Below, one piece after another: positions 14,214 through 26,258 of a DNA stretch of 64,000 bases. This stretch comes from Salvia splendens (lineage: Eukaryota; Streptophyta; Magnoliopsida; Lamiales; Lamiaceae). Position 1 is the first letter of the stretch. Every line of letters starts with the position of its first letter. Location: positions 17,143,559-17,207,558 of the forward strand of contig NC_056041.1 in assembly GCF_004379255.2 (NCBI RefSeq), read 5' to 3'. The notes below the pieces were generated by a model, which saw only the letters and a list, made by a program, of their open reading frames with translations, was not told where the DNA came from and did no database searches. Made by a program: the position numbers and the translations under genes.

Positions 14214-15926
14214 TGATGCGAAGCATATTGTCTATATTTCCCCCCCAAGTGCTACATATTTTCCATGAATTTGCAGAGTCAATTCACCATTCAAAACCAA
14301 CCACAGCAGAATAATGGAGGCGAAAGCTCGAACCTCTATGGAAAACAGCTTAACTGGGACAGTTTTGTAAATGTTCCAAATTCTTTGGATCAACCTCAGA
14401 ACCAGATTCAAAGCAACAAATTCACTTGCACAGCATATGTAACAAGCATGCTGACGAGGATCACCCCATCTGGAGCCATCTCACCTCTTGCTGCATATCC
14501 CACAATCATTGAGGATGAGCGCGGAGGACATCAGTTCACCGAAAATCCATCGGAAATGACGCCCAATGCTCCGAACAGCCGTTTCACGCAGCAGCAGCAA
14601 TCACCCGCCCGGGTGAGTTTTGCACCAACAAACACACCCGGTCGGGTGCGTTTCGTAAGGAATACGGAGTCCAGACGGGAGGAATTTCAGTCACCCGGTC
14701 GGGTGAATTTGTGGAGTTAAAATTCCACCCGGCCGGGTGAGATCTTGTAAGCAGCGCGAGTCCAGGAAGGGTCGAATTTCAGTCACCCGGCCGGGTGATT
14801 TTGTAGTTGTAAAATTCCACCCGGCCGGGTAGTTCATTCTCAACTGCAATTGACAGTTTTCTCGGCGGTTTGAAGAATTAAAAAGGGAGAAAAGACAGAG
14901 AGCAAAGGGGGTGACGAGGGGGGAGACATGTTTTTACAGAGGGAGAATTGAGAGATCGAGACGGATCTGGAGAGAAATTCAAGTTTATCAAAATTGAGAT
15001 GAGTGATCAGTAGGAGGAATTTTGGAGAATTGGAGAAGATAAGCAAAAGGGAAAGTGACGTGTACTTTTGGTCAAGAGCTTGGGAAAAGAAATTGAGAAA
15101 ATTATCTAAGTCAAAGATTCATTCTCTTCTAAGCTCCATGGTTCAAAGGATTTTCTTTCCATTTGTAATTGCTCCTAGTTTGATTATGATTGGCTAAAAA
15201 TCTTAGTGTTGCTCTAAACATGTAGACGAATAAATTATTCATGTGATTTATGCTATGTTCTTCTTTATCTTATGATCGTCTTCATCACAATTTCCTTGTT
15301 TGAATCTATTACTTTTGGTGCATCATTAGTAGTAGTTCCATAATCCTAATCAAATGTCTCTTTAACTTTGAATAGGATAGATCCTTGTGGTGATGAATTA
15401 TCAATTAGATTTGTTCAAATGATAATTTGATAATGGATTTCTTGTGCTTATAGTAATTGATCTTTGAGTCTCGCGCTTCCGTAGGATCCATAGATTAATG
15501 AAAATTAGTTTATAGAATATGTGTTCAACTATTCTTAAACTATTGTTTGTCGAGCATGTTCAGTGCTAGCATCGAGAATTGATTTCATAGTCCCATAATT
15601 CATAAGATAGAGTTGGATATTAGAATAAATCAATGTTTTATCCGTGGATGTTTGGAGTAACAATTTCTTCTCTTCATTCGTCTAGCTTATTTAATTTCTT
15701 GTAATTGTTGTTACATGATCTTTAATCAAAATCTTCAAATTAATATCCTCTTTAGTATGTGTTTTCTATGTTTTAGAGTTAAATAATCTTTCCTTCCCTG
15801 TGGATCGACACCTTAAATTACTACACACGAAGTTGTAATCTTGCAGCGAAGTGGTAATATTTGGGTTAATTAATTGAACTTGAGTGCAAAACCATATTGC
15901 TTTAATCGACCTATAATTACACATCA
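14214..15926 (+). repeat. 5' LTR of the Athila-like element
   Basis: 1713 bp. It matches the 3' LTR with about ten visible substitutions and one 21-bp segment (near 15,297) absent from the 3' copy. A 151-codon open frame in it (14265-14720) is present in both LTRs but shows no recognisable domain, so it is not called as a gene. Confidence 0.95.
14602..14830. repeat. Cluster of six CACCCGGNCGGGTG palindromes in the 5' LTR
   Basis: Near-perfect 14-bp palindromes lie at 14602-14615, 14635-14648, 14692-14705, 14726-14739, 14784-14797 and 14818-14830. The central base pairs vary (CC, TC or CC) while the CACCC...GGGTG arms are kept. The same cluster is at 23982-24210 in the 3' LTR. They are much more GC-rich than the surrounding LTR. 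A protein-binding or RNA-structure role is inference. Confidence 0.85.
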
Positions 15927-15931
15927 AGTTT

Positions 15932-15949
15932 TGGCGCCGTTGCCGGGGA
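15932..15949 (+). other. Primer-binding site, tRNA-Asp type
   Basis: TGGCGCCGTTGCCGGGGA starts 5 bp after the 5' LTR and is complementary to the 3' end of plant tRNA-Asp, the usual primer of Athila-type elements. Confidence 0.9.
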
Positions 15950-16276
15950 AGGCAATAGATTGTTTAACTTCTAGTTGTGTTTTGTTTTATTTTTGTTTGA
16001 TCTTTCTTTTATTTTTATAGTACTCATTTCGTGTTTTCTTTGGAGGTGATAGCTATCTACCACGTCTGGACTTGAAGACGAAGGAGTATATTTTCTAGGT
16101 GACATCTTTTAACTCTTAGTTTAGGTAGTTTAGTTTTTCACTTAAGCACACACTTTTTATAGTACTTACCCCGAAGTTGTCGAGAGGTCTCGCTTTCGGT
16201 AATAGGGAAATATATTGTGCTTGTGCTTGGTGTATTTTCTGTTGCGCAGGTAAAAAAAAAAAAAAAAAACAAGTGA

Positions 16277-19033
16277 ATGCACACGCGATCACAGGGTACA
16301 CCACCGTTTGGACTACTCTGTTATCAAAGAAGAAGTAAGGTCAGAGGTTCAGAGTTTGAGATATTCCCGGACTATTCGAGTCCATTCAGAAGTAACCGAC
16401 TCTTTGGTGAAGAAAGGGATCAGGATTCAGACGGTGAATCAATGGCAGATCACAATGAGATTCCACCACACGTGGTGAGGTTTGGCGACACTCTAAGATC
16501 GGGAATTGAGCATCCGGGGGAGTTCGCTTATGCAAACGACAACGTCAACATTCCACCTCACTACATTAGTTTGGTGAATGGAGGAAATCTTTTCCACGGA
16601 CGGGATGAGGAAGATCCGGTGAGCCACCTCAATGCCTTTTATGAGCTGACAAACTCGCATAGACCTCCAAATGTGGAGCATCATCGGATTAAGAGGGCCC
16701 TATTTCCGTTCTCGTTGAGGGAGAACGCAAGAGCGTGGTATGACTCACTCCCGGGCTACAACATAGCAACGTTCCAAGAGTTGAAGACGTTGTTCCTCTT
16801 GGAATACAATTCTCCTATGAAGATTGAGAAGTTGAGAGAGGATATCACCTCTTTCCGACAGAAGTATGACGAGTCCTTCGCGGAAGCATGGAAGAGATTC
16901 ACGGAATTGATAAGGAAATGCCCAAGTCACGGACTAGCTCCGGGGCATGACCTTTTGAAATTCTACAAGGGACTCAACAGTGAAGGCACGGGATTGGTGA
17001 CTGCAGGTTCGAATGGGAACCTAGATGATCTAACTCACGATGAGGTGAGGGCTTTGTTTCAAAGGCTGGCCAACAATCAACGGAATTGGCACAATCCAAG
17101 GCGAGGGGCTGATAGAGCAGGAGATACATTTGGTGCTACAAAGGATGCGGAAAGAGTGACCGCAATTGAGGCTCAACTGGCGGACATTAGCACTCAAATG
17201 TCGTCGATGACAAAGGCAGTTAAATCTCTTCAACTGACTCCTCAACCCCAAGCTGTGACGGTGATGAGATGTGGGTTGTGCCAAGGTGGGCATCATACTG
17301 ATCAATGCCCAAGTCTTCAAGGACCACCCGTGGAGGATGTGAACTATATTGGCAACAATCGCCAAGGGTTCAATCAAGGCAACCAATACAATAATCAGCA
17401 GAATTGGAGGCCTCAACAAACGGGGTGGAATCAAGTTGGTCCTAGTAACAACTCGGGTAATCAATGGAGGAACAACACTCAACCTCCGGGTTATGAGAAG
17501 AAGCCATCGGTCGAGGATCAATTGGGACAGATTCTCTCTTTCATGACTAAGAGTCAAAAGGAGAATGAGAACTTCAAAGATAAGACGGCGGAAAAGTTTG
17601 GGCAGATCGATGCCACAATGAGGAATCTCGAGACTCAAATCGGGCAGCTTGCTACAGCATCACACACAAGGATTCCTAATACCATCCCAAGTAATACAGT
17701 GCCCAATCCGAGAGGTAATGAACAGTGCAAAGTGGTAACTTTGAGAAGTGGTCGAGAGTTGGATTCGACACCATTAATGGACGGCCAAGGTACTTCCGGC
17801 ATCTCACACGCAGGGGCGGATGAGATGTTAGGCTTGCATTCCTCGCACGCAGGGGCGGACGAGGCATGTAAGGGAAGTCCCGCGTTGGTGCAGGGGGCCC
17901 AACATGGTCAAGAACAGGCTGCATCCGGCAGCAAGGAACATGGTGAAGAATCCGATTCAAGTGGAAAGTTTTCAGCAGAAGAGAAAGGAAAGAAGATAGC
18001 AGAGATGGAATCAAAGAGACAGATGTTGACAAGTCCAGCACTAGATCCGAAAAGCAAGTTCAACTTCCCCGACCATATTCCTCCTCCACCATATCCACCC
18101 AAGAGGAAGAAGAGGGCTCCAAAAGAGAAAAGCTTTGAATGGATGATGAACGTGATCCGGAAAGTGAATGTGGATGTTTCATTAGTGGACCTCTTCACTA
18201 ATTTTCCCAAGTTCTCCAAGTTTTTCAAGGATATGATGGCAAACAAGGAGAAATTGCAAGATGAGGGGATAGTGGCATTGAGCATGAATTGCTCACAATT
18301 GATTTCGGGAATGATGCCAATGAAGAAGAGGGATCCGGGAAGTTGTGTGATTCCTTGTGAGATCGGCAATACAATCTTCACCAAATGTCTGTTAGATCAA
18401 GGATCGGGAATCTCACTCATGGCATTGAAAACTGCACGTGCCATTGGACTGGAGAACATAATGGAGCCCATCGACATTGCTCTACAGTTGGCTGATCATT
18501 CCATCGTGAAGCCCACGGGAATAGTAGAGGATGTCTTGGTCAAAGTAGACAAATTCATCATCCCTGTTGATTTCATAGTCTTGGACATGCCCGAGGACAA
18601 AGAGGTACCAATTCTATTTGGTAGACCGTTTCTTGCCACGGGAGATGTGTTGTTAGGAGCTAAAGACAACTCTGTCACGTTTAGAATTAATGGTGAGCAA
18701 GTGACCATTAATGTGGAGAAAGCGATGAAGCATCCTAGTGATGCAAAAGCGTGCTTTAGAGTTGATGTCCTCGATAAGTGCATATTTGACAAAATGTGTT
18801 GCTCGGCAAGAATAGAAGGAAGTGTATATGACAAAGGGAGTTTGGAGAGAGACTATGGTTCGACACTTAAAGTCGATTTTGATGAAATAGAAGATTCTCA
18901 AGTTGATGAACCAAGTCTCGAGAATGAGTGTTGTGGATACTTTTGTGGCGGATGTAAAACCGTCAATCGAAGTACCACCAAAGTTAGAATTGAAGCCACT
19001 CCCGACAAATCTGAAATACGCCTTCCTTGGTGA
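16277..19033 (+). CDS. Athila-like gag and aspartic protease ORF
   Basis: A 918-codon frame starts at ATG 16277, just after a run of A residues. The capsid-like gag domain is at roughly residues 95-260 ([23 protein letters not shown]). A variant zinc knuckle [13 protein letters not shown] is near residue 335. A Gln/Asn-rich linker follows, with a duplicated HAGADE segment near 510-535. The protease shows [11 protein letters not shown] (Asp-Gln-Gly-Ser active site) near residue 705 and [12 protein letters not shown] near 780. The frame ends soon after leaving the expected protein; the correct continuation is in the +1-shifted frame starting by 18903. The capsid and protease would form and mature virus-like particles in the cytoplasm. 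Apart from its last ~35 codons the ORF looks intact. Confidence 0.88.
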   Translation: MHTRSQGTPPFGLLCYQRRSKVRGSEFEIFPDYSSPFRSNRLFGEERDQDSDGESMADHNEIPPHVVRFGDTLRSGIEHPGEFAYANDNVNIPPHYISLVNGGNLFHGRDEEDPVSHLNAFYELTNSHRPPNVEHHRIKRALFPFSLRENARAWYDSLPGYNIATFQELKTLFLLEYNSPMKIEKLREDITSFRQKYDESFAEAWKRFTELIRKCPSHGLAPGHDLLKFYKGLNSEGTGLVTAGSNGNLDDLTHDEVRALFQRLANNQRNWHNPRRGADRAGDTFGATKDAERVTAIEAQLADISTQMSSMTKAVKSLQLTPQPQAVTVMRCGLCQGGHHTDQCPSLQGPPVEDVNYIGNNRQGFNQGNQYNNQQNWRPQQTGWNQVGPSNNSGNQWRNNTQPPGYEKKPSVEDQLGQILSFMTKSQKENENFKDKTAEKFGQIDATMRNLETQIGQLATASHTRIPNTIPSNTVPNPRGNEQCKVVTLRSGRELDSTPLMDGQGTSGISHAGADEMLGLHSSHAGADEACKGSPALVQGAQHGQEQAASGSKEHGEESDSSGKFSAEEKGKKIAEMESKRQMLTSPALDPKSKFNFPDHIPPPPYPPKRKKRAPKEKSFEWMMNVIRKVNVDVSLVDLFTNFPKFSKFFKDMMANKEKLQDEGIVALSMNCSQLISGMMPMKKRDPGSCVIPCEIGNTIFTKCLLDQGSGISLMALKTARAIGLENIMEPIDIALQLADHSIVKPTGIVEDVLVKVDKFIIPVDFIVLDMPEDKEVPILFGRPFLATGDVLLGAKDNSVTFRINGEQVTINVEKAMKHPSDAKACFRVDVLDKCIFDKMCCSARIEGSVYDKGSLERDYGSTLKVDFDEIEDSQVDEPSLENECCGYFCGGCKTVNRSTTKVRIEATPDKSEIRLPW

Positions 19034-20558
19034 TGATGAAACATTACCGGTTGTAGTATCGGCTTTGTTGAATAATGAAGAGGAATCCAAATTAATAGAG
19101 CTACTGAAGTCACACAAGAAAGCTCTAGGATGGTCCATTGCCGACATCAAAGGAATTAGCCCCGCTATATGCATGCATAAAATCTTGATGGAAGATGGAG
19201 CTAAACCGGTAAGAGAAAGACAAAGAAGGTTGAACCCACTTATGCAAGAAGTGGTAGAAAAAGAGGTGAAAAAATTGTTGAAATTTGGGATGATCTATCC
19301 CATTTCCGATAGTGAGTGGGTCAGCCCGGTGCAATGTGTACCGAAGAAAGGAGGAATAACCGTGACCGTCAATGAAAAGAATGAAGTCTTAGCAACTCGA
19401 TTGGTAAACTCATGGAGAGTTTGCATGGACTATAGAAGATTGAACAAGGCGACAAGAAAAGATCACTTTCCATTGCCATTTCTCGATCAGTTGCTTGATA
19501 GAATTGCGGGTTATTCTCATTATTGCTTCTTGGATGGATACTCGGGGTATAATCAGATTGCAATTGCCCCGGAAGATCAGGAAAAGACGACATTTACATG
19601 TCCTATTAGAACTTATGCCTTCCGCCGGATGCCTTTTGGGTTATGCAATGCACCGGCTACATTCCAACGTTGCATGATGGCAATTTTTTCCGATATGAAT
19701 GAAGACATTATGGAGATCTTCATGGATGATTTCTCCGTCTTTGGATCTTCATTTGATCTTTGCTTAGAAAATTTGAGACGGGTCTTACAAAGATGTGAAG
19801 AATCGAATCTCGTGCTCAATTGGGAAAAATGTCAATTCATGGTCAATGAAGGCATAGTGTTGGGGCACAAGGTGTCGGAGTTGGGATTAGAGATGGACAA
19901 GGCTAAGATTGATGTGATCTCGAAGTTACCTCCCCCAACAAATGTGAAGGGCATCCGTAGTTTCCTTGGACATGCGGGATTCTACCGACGTTTTATCAAA
20001 GATTTTTCAAAGATTGCAAAGCCACTTTGCAACTTACTTGAGAAGGATGCCAAATTCGTCTTTGATGAGAAATGCCTTGAGGCATTTGAGTTGCTGAAGA
20101 AAAAACTAGTCGAAGCTCCTATCATTATCACACCCGATTGGTCTAAGCCGTTTGAGTTGATGTGTGATGCTTCGGACTATGCTGTGGGGGCCGTTTTAGG
20201 CCAAAGGAAAGACAAGGTCCTACATGCCGTTTACTATGCTAGCAAAGTACTCAATGAAGCTCAATTGAATTACACCACGACGGAGAAGGAAATGTTAGCA
20301 GTAGTGTATGCCTTTGAGAAGTTTCGGGCATATTTACTTGGCACGAAGGTGGTAGTGTTCACGGACCATTCAGCTATCAAATATTTGATGAATAAGAAAG
20401 ATGCAAAGCCTCGGTTGGTGAGATGGATTCTCTTACTACAAGAGTTTGACGTGGAGATTAAAGACAAAAAGGGGACCGAGAATTTGGTAGCTGATCACCT
20501 GTCTAGACTAGAGGGATTGGGAGAGACGGAAGATGAGAGAAAAAAAAAGGATCAATGA
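18903..20558 (+). pseudogene. Athila-like reverse transcriptase and RNase H, frame-separated from gag and integrase
   Basis: This reading frame overlaps the end of gag-protease by about 130 nt in another frame. It carries the reverse transcriptase core: [41 protein letters not shown] and the catalytic FMDDF (YxDD equivalent). RNase H follows ([28 protein letters not shown]), ending at DHLSRLEG. The open frame then runs into a tract of nine A residues near 20,540 and continues to integrase only in another frame. It lacks its own natural start, so it is a segment of a broken pol rather than a gene. A programmed shift at the gag-pol border cannot be excluded. Confidence 0.88.
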
Positions 20559-21906
20559 GAAATTTCCCGACGAACAAGTGTTGCAAGTGGAAGCTCGGGA
20601 AGCATATGTGCCGTGGTTTGCCAATCTGGCGAACTACCTTGTCACGGGTATTATACCAGAAGGGTTGTCTTCTAACCAAAAGAAGAAGTTTTTGAGTGAC
20701 ACCCGCACATATGTTTGGGAAGATCCATTTCTCTTCCGTATTTGTAGTGATGGAGTGATTCGAAGGTGTGTTGGAGAGCATGAGCACCTTCAGATTTTGT
20801 CTGCTTGTCATGATTCTGTATATGGCGGCCACTTTGGAGCTCGTCGAACAGCATTTAAGGTGCTTCAGTCCGGATTCTATTGGCCATCGATCTTCAAGGA
20901 CGCAAAAGCCTATGTAGAGAGATGTGACAGTTGCCAAAGAACCGGCAATATCTCGTGGAGAAATGAAATGCCAATGAACAACATTCACGAGGTAGAACTC
21001 TTTGATGTTTGGGGAATAGACTTCATGGGACCGTTTCCCAAGTCTAATGGGCAACAGTACATTCTCGTAGCTGTTGATTATGTGTCCAAATGGGTAGAGG
21101 CAGCGGCCTCGTCAACCAATGATGCCAAAGTGGTGTTGAAGTTTATCAAGAATCACATCTTTAACCGCTTTGGGACACCTCGAGCCATTATAGTGATGGA
21201 GGAACTCATTTTTGCAACAAGTTGTTTGAAAACCTCCTAGGGAAGTATGGTGTCCAACACAAGGTTGCTACCCCTTATCATCCCCAAACGAGTGGTCAAG
21301 TTGAAGTCTCCAATCGAGAGATAAAGCGGGTGCTTGAGAAAGTGGTGAAGCCGTCTCGAAAGGATTGGGCTCAAAAGTTAGATGATGCTTTGTGGGCATA
21401 TCGAACGGCATATAAGACCCCGATTGGAACTTCACCATACAAATTGGTTTTTGGAAAAGCTTGTCATTTGCCGGTAGAGCTTGAGCATAAAGCTTATTGG
21501 GCTTTGCAAAAGCTCAATTTGGATTATGATGCGGCAGCCGAGAAGAGAATGTTTGACATGAATGAAATGGATGAGTTTAGGCTTCATGCATATGAGAGTG
21601 TTGATCTCTATAAGGAACGTGCTAAGAAGATACATGATGCAGCCATTAAGCCTCGTCATTTCCATGAATGACAACTGGTCCTTTTATACAATTCTCGGCT
21701 CAAACTGTTTCCGGGCAAGCTCAAGTCAAGATGGTGGGGTCCTTATGTGGTGCACAAGGTGTACCCCTACGGTGCTGTTGAGATCCGAGATCAGAAAAAT
21801 GACAATCTGTGGAAGGTGAATGGCCAACGCTTGAAGGCCTATGTTGGAGTTGAAAGTGGCATGGAGGCAAGAGAAGTGGCTACACTTGTGGACTCAAAAG
21901 TGTAGA
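20533..21906 (+). pseudogene. Athila-like integrase, broken in the catalytic core and by a stop
   Basis: The first part (20533-21240) has the zinc-binding H-H-C-C region ending in CDSCQRTGN and the core [10 protein letters not shown] (first catalytic Asp). A one-nucleotide loss near 21,192 falls just before the second Asp region, so the rest continues in the frame of 21222-21671 ([19 protein letters not shown], with the Glu). An in-frame TGA at 21669-21671 then interrupts the C-terminal domain, which can be followed to 21906 ([26 protein letters not shown]). The enzyme would insert cDNA into the genome; this copy cannot encode it intact. Confidence 0.87.
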
Positions 21907-23593
21907 TCAAGGATGAAGAAGGTCGAGCCAACGACTATAAACAAAGGCGCTGGCTGGGAGGCAACCCAAGTTTTTATTTTTCTTTTATTTTTATTTCTTA
22001 TGTTGGAGGTTTTGTTTGCTCAATTCTTTCATCTAACATTTATTTTGAATTGAGTGTTTCGTTTTGTAGGTTTTGTTATCTGTGTAGGAGCAACATGGAG
22101 ATAGGACTCATTTGGAGCTTAGGAGAAAGCACACATGCAAAGGAATATACACCCACCCTCCCACCCAAATGCACTACGAACTTCATGCCAAGTTTGGGGG
22201 AGTTTTCTTTCCCTTTACTTTTTATGTTCTTCTTTGCATGCATTGAGGACAATGAAGCATTCAAGTTTGGAGGGGTTGTCAATGATTTTTATGCTTGCTT
22301 GATGCATGTTTCTTGGGTGTATTGTTTGCTAAAGGTGTTTTGAATCTATGTAGTTGACGGGTGCATGTTAGATCTTCGGCTTTCTGGTTGGGAAATCTTG
22401 CTTGATTTTACTTGAACTTTGAAGCTTAGGATGAATGGAATGGGTGCATGAATTTATTTGAAAGAGCATGTTGTGATTACAATCGATTTCTTGAGTTGAG
22501 GAGAGTATGAAAATCGCTTGTCTTGTGGAAATTATTTTGGATTGATTTGCTTTATCGAGTTACGTGCTTGTATTCATTTGTGTCAACGATTTGGGAGGAT
22601 AAGACACTAGGATGAACTTCATGGCCAAATGATCACATGCCTAGTCCTATACATGATCCCCCTAGAAGCCACTTTGAGCTTAATTCCCTATTATTTGTGT
22701 AAACACTTAACCAATCACTTAGCCACTTAAATAAGCCTCATTTTAGCCTCATCAATGGACCTTGCTACTATTTGGGTGCTAAAAAAAACAAGTTTGAGCT
22801 TTGGTGATTTGAGTTTGGAGTGTTGGGTGGTGAATTGTAAAGAGTAGACATTTTTAGACTTGATGTAATGTATAGTTGAAAAGAATGAAGTTCTTAGAAG
22901 AAAGAAAAAGAAAAAAAGAAAAAGACGACCTCCATTTTTGCAAAAGTCGAGGTCTTTTCAAAAAAAAAAGAAAGAAAGAAAGAATGAAAAGTTTGAGAAA
23001 TAAAGTTAGAACTTCTTTTTGTTTTAAGATGTGATCTTGTCTAAAATGATCTCAAGTTTGGGGGAGTGAAAGTTTGGTTGTAATGTGTAAGTTTTTGTTG
23101 TTTGATCTTTGGAAGGAAGTCGTAGGAGGGAAGAATTTGGCACTCAAATGTGTAGCCTTTGAGCTGACTATCCATATTTATCCTACCTCATCCCTAGCCC
23201 CATTACAACCTTGAACGAAGACCTTGGACCTTTTCGTTGATGCATTGTGGATGTTTTGTAAATAGCTTGGTAGAGTTAATGAAGTTTGATTTGAAATCCG
23301 CGAGTCTACGTGATTAGTAATGCTTGACGAGTCATTGATGATGGTTTGAGTTGTATGATCTTATGCTTGGACTTACTTTGAAATGCACCTTGACTTGAAG
23401 TTCTAGGTTGATAGGTGATTGTTCTTGAGAGTGGGAATTTTTGATTGGAATTGTTGGGGGTTTAGATTTTGTCATTCACGTTCCTACATGATTCTTTGTG
23501 ATGAAAACTTTTTGTGGGTTAGACTTTGTTGAGTTATTGTGCTTAAAATCAACCTTGCTCGAGGACGAACAAGAGCTCAAGTTTGGGGGTATT
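21907..23593 (+). other. Long 3' non-coding region of the Athila-like element
   Basis: No ORF with recognisable content is present. The purine-rich phrase AAGTTTGGGGG occurs at about 22190, 23054 and 23581 and in degenerate form at 22264. A poly-purine microsatellite of A and G lies at 22,900-22,985. Only the last purine tract abuts an LTR and would act as the plus-strand primer. Confidence 0.7.
23580..23593 (+). other. Polypurine tract of the Athila-like element
   Basis: AGTTTGGGGGTATT ends at the first base of the 3' LTR (TGATGCG at 23594). This is the position of the plus-strand primer in Ty3 elements. Confidence 0.75.
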
Positions 23594-25285
23594 TGATGCG
23601 AAGCATATTGTCTATATTTTTCCCCCAAGTGCTACATATTTTCCATGAATTTGCAGAGTCAATTCACCATTCAAAACCAACCACAGCAGAATAATGGAGG
23701 CGAAAGCTCGAACCTTTATGGAAAACATCTTAACTGGGACAGTTTTGTAAATGTTCCAAATTCTTTGGATCAACCTCAGAACCAGATTCAAAGCAACAAA
23801 TTCACTTGCACAGCATATGTAACAAGCATGCTGACGAGGATCACCCCATCTGGAGCCATCTCACCTCTTGCTGCATATCCCACAATCATTGAGGATGAGC
23901 ACGGAGGACATCAGTTCACCGGAAATCCATCGGAAATGACGCCCAATGCTCCGAACAACCGTTTCACGCAGCAGCAGCAATCACCCGCCCGGGTGAGTTT
24001 TGCACCAACAAACACACCCGGTCGGGTGCGTTTCGTAAGGAATACGGAGTCCAGACGGGAGGAATTTCAGTCACCCGGTCGGGTGAATTTGTGGAGTTAA
24101 AATTCCACCCGGCCGGGTGAGATCTTGTAAGCAGCGCGAGTCCAGGAAGGGTCGAATTTCAGTCACCCGGCCGGGTGATTTTGTAGTTGTAAAATTCCAC
24201 CCGGCCGGGTAGTTCATTCTCAACTGCAATTGACAGTTTTCTCGGCGGTTTGAAGAATTAAAAAGGGAGAAAAGACAGAGAGCAAAGGGGGTGACGAGGG
24301 GGAAGACATGTTTTTACAGAGGGAGAATTGAGAGATCGAGACGGATCTGGAGAGAAATTCAAGTTTATCAAAATTGAGATGAGTGATCAGTAGGAGGAAT
24401 TTTGGAGAATTGGAGAAGATAAGCAAAAGGGAAAGTGACGTGTACTTTTGGTCAAGAGCTTGGGAAAAGAAATTGAGAAAATTATCTAAGTCAAAGATTC
24501 ATTCTCTTATAAGCTCCATGGTTCAAAGGATTTTCTTTCCATTTGTAATTGCTCCTAGTTTGATTATGATTGGCTAAAAATCTTAGTGTTGCTCTAAACA
24601 TGTAGACGAATAAATTATTCATGTGATTTATGCTATGTTCTTCTTTATCTTATGATCGTCTTCATCACAACTTTTGGTGCATCATTAGTAGTAGTTCCAT
24701 AATCCTAATCAAATGTCTCTTTAACTTTGAATAGGATAGATCCTTGTGGTGATGAATTATCAATTAGATTTGTTCAAATGATAATTTGATAATGGATTTC
24801 TTGTGCTTATAGTAATTGATCTTTGAGTCCCGCGCTTCCGTAGGATCCATAGATTAATGAAAATTAGTTTATAGAATATGTGTTCAACTATTCTTAAACT
24901 ATTGTTTGTCGAGCATGTTCAGTGCTAGCATCGAGAATTGATTTCATAGTCCCATAATTCATAAGATAGAGTTGGATATTAGAATAAATCAATGTTTTAT
25001 CCGTGGATGTTTGGAGTAACAATTTCTTCTCTTCATTCGTCTAGCTTATTTAATTTCTTGTAATTGTTGTTACATGATCTTTAATCAAAATCTTCAAATT
25101 AAAATCCTCTTTAGTATGTGTTTTCTATGTTTTAGAGTTAAATAATCTTTCCTTCCCTGTGGATCGACACCTTAAATTACTACACACGAAGTTGTAATCT
25201 TGCAGCGAAGTGGTAATATTTGGGTTAATTAATTGAACTTGAGTGCAAAACCATATTGCTTTAATCGACCTATAATTACACATCA
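23594..25285 (+). repeat. 3' LTR of the Athila-like element
   Basis: 1692 bp, about 99% identical to the 5' LTR apart from a 21-bp deletion near 24,671. It ends CATCA, followed by the ATCCA target duplication and the last 15 bp of the host Harbinger element. It also carries the six-palindrome cluster at 23982-24210. Confidence 0.95.
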
Positions 25286-25305
25286 ATCCACCGTTGTGCA
25301 TGCTC

Positions 25306-26258
25306 TGAGGTTGTTGTGGAAAGTTTATTTAATGTGAACTTGAAACACTAGAGGTTCTAATTGCTTTCGAGAGCGAGAGCGAGAGCAAGAGCAACACAAA
25401 TTGTTTCTATCATAACAACTGATCCAAAATTAAAGTTTTAGTAAAATCAGTTCTGGCTGTAGGAAATTCTTATTGCTACCATCCTCATCTTGTGCTTTTG
25501 TCTTTTGATACCTTGCAGACTTCTCATTAGGAGCAAGTCATTCTTATTGAGAATCTAGACTTAAATCTTGAACATGATGGAGAGATCTTTGTAGACTAGG
25601 AATCCATGTCTAAAACTGTAAGTCTCACCGTTAATATTAATACGCTACTATAAAAATTAGCTTGACACGGCACTATAATGACCAGAACATTATATTACAC
25701 CTTTAAAATCTGTTATAACTTGATTAAAAATTTATCACAATTTATTTCTATTTATAAAATTAAAGTATAAATATCTTTTTAATTGATAAAAATTATTAAA
25801 ATACTAATTTTATTCTTATCGGATAAACCGAACCCAATCCAAATTCATCGGGTTTTTATTGGGTCGACCCGACAAGGACTCAAACCCAATAAGAATTGAC
25901 TCAAACTCATTAATTTTGTGCGGATTCATATCGGATTATCGCGTGGTGTCAAAAATTGTTGGCATAAGCATGAAAGAGATGATCTATAAGTAATCGAACA
26001 TGAGTTTTCAACAAAACATAAATACAATTTACAAAGGACATATTTCCCAATGCAGCGGCTAATTAACTAGTAGTACTAGTAAATACATCCTACCATTATT
26101 CTCTTGATTTATTCCGGTAATGGACTTTGCCCATCACCTACCTAATTACTCACCCCCACATCCACATTTCCCACTCTAAACAGGAGACCCCAATTTGAAC
26201 CTACACGATCTCTGTTTGTTTCGACTGCTTCCATGTCAATTTAGTCGACAAATGTTCA
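25306..26258. other. Intergenic region downstream of the NAC gene
   Basis: No gene is seen. A short GAGAGC-rich tract lies near 25,370-25,395. Around 25,820-25,930 there is text rich in GGGT/ACCC and CGACCCGAC that resembles the subterminal repeats of the hAT elements at 46-49 kb, probably a decayed relative. The part next to 26,258 should include the NAC 3' UTR. Confidence 0.45.

Larger units (their letters stand above)
14214..25285 (+). mobile_element. Athila-like Ty3 LTR retrotransposon
   Basis: LTRs at 14214-15926 and 23594-25285 begin TGATG and end CATCA. They are flanked by the 5-bp duplication ATCCA (14209-14213 and 25286-25290). A primer-binding site complementary to tRNA-Asp follows the 5' LTR, and a purine tract GTTTGGGGGT precedes the 3' LTR. 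Internal order is gag, protease, reverse transcriptase, RNase H, integrase, which is the Ty3 order. The [17 protein letters not shown] gag, the [17 protein letters not shown] block and the tRNA-Asp primer point to the Athila clade. The pol reading frame is interrupted at four places. No env-like ORF was recognised in the 1.7 kb before the 3' LTR. Confidence 0.92.
12303..25305 (-). mobile_element. PIF/Harbinger DNA transposon, split by an Athila-like retrotransposon
   Basis: The left end GAGCATCCACAATCG at 12303 and the right end CCGTTGTGCATGCTC at 25291-25305 are imperfect inverted repeats. Both are flanked by TGA (12300-12302 and 25306-25308), a 3-bp target duplication of the T-N-A kind this superfamily makes. 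Without the 11-kb retrotransposon insertion (14214-25285 plus one ATCCA) the element would be about 1.9 kb. It carries a broken transposase on the minus strand. A palindrome ACTCGATGCATCGAG lies at 14116-14130, near the right end. Confidence 0.85.

Noticed and set aside
14265..14720. 151-codon frame inside both LTRs of the Athila-like element
   Set aside because: It is conserved only because the LTRs are nearly identical, shows no domain, and covers the palindrome cluster.
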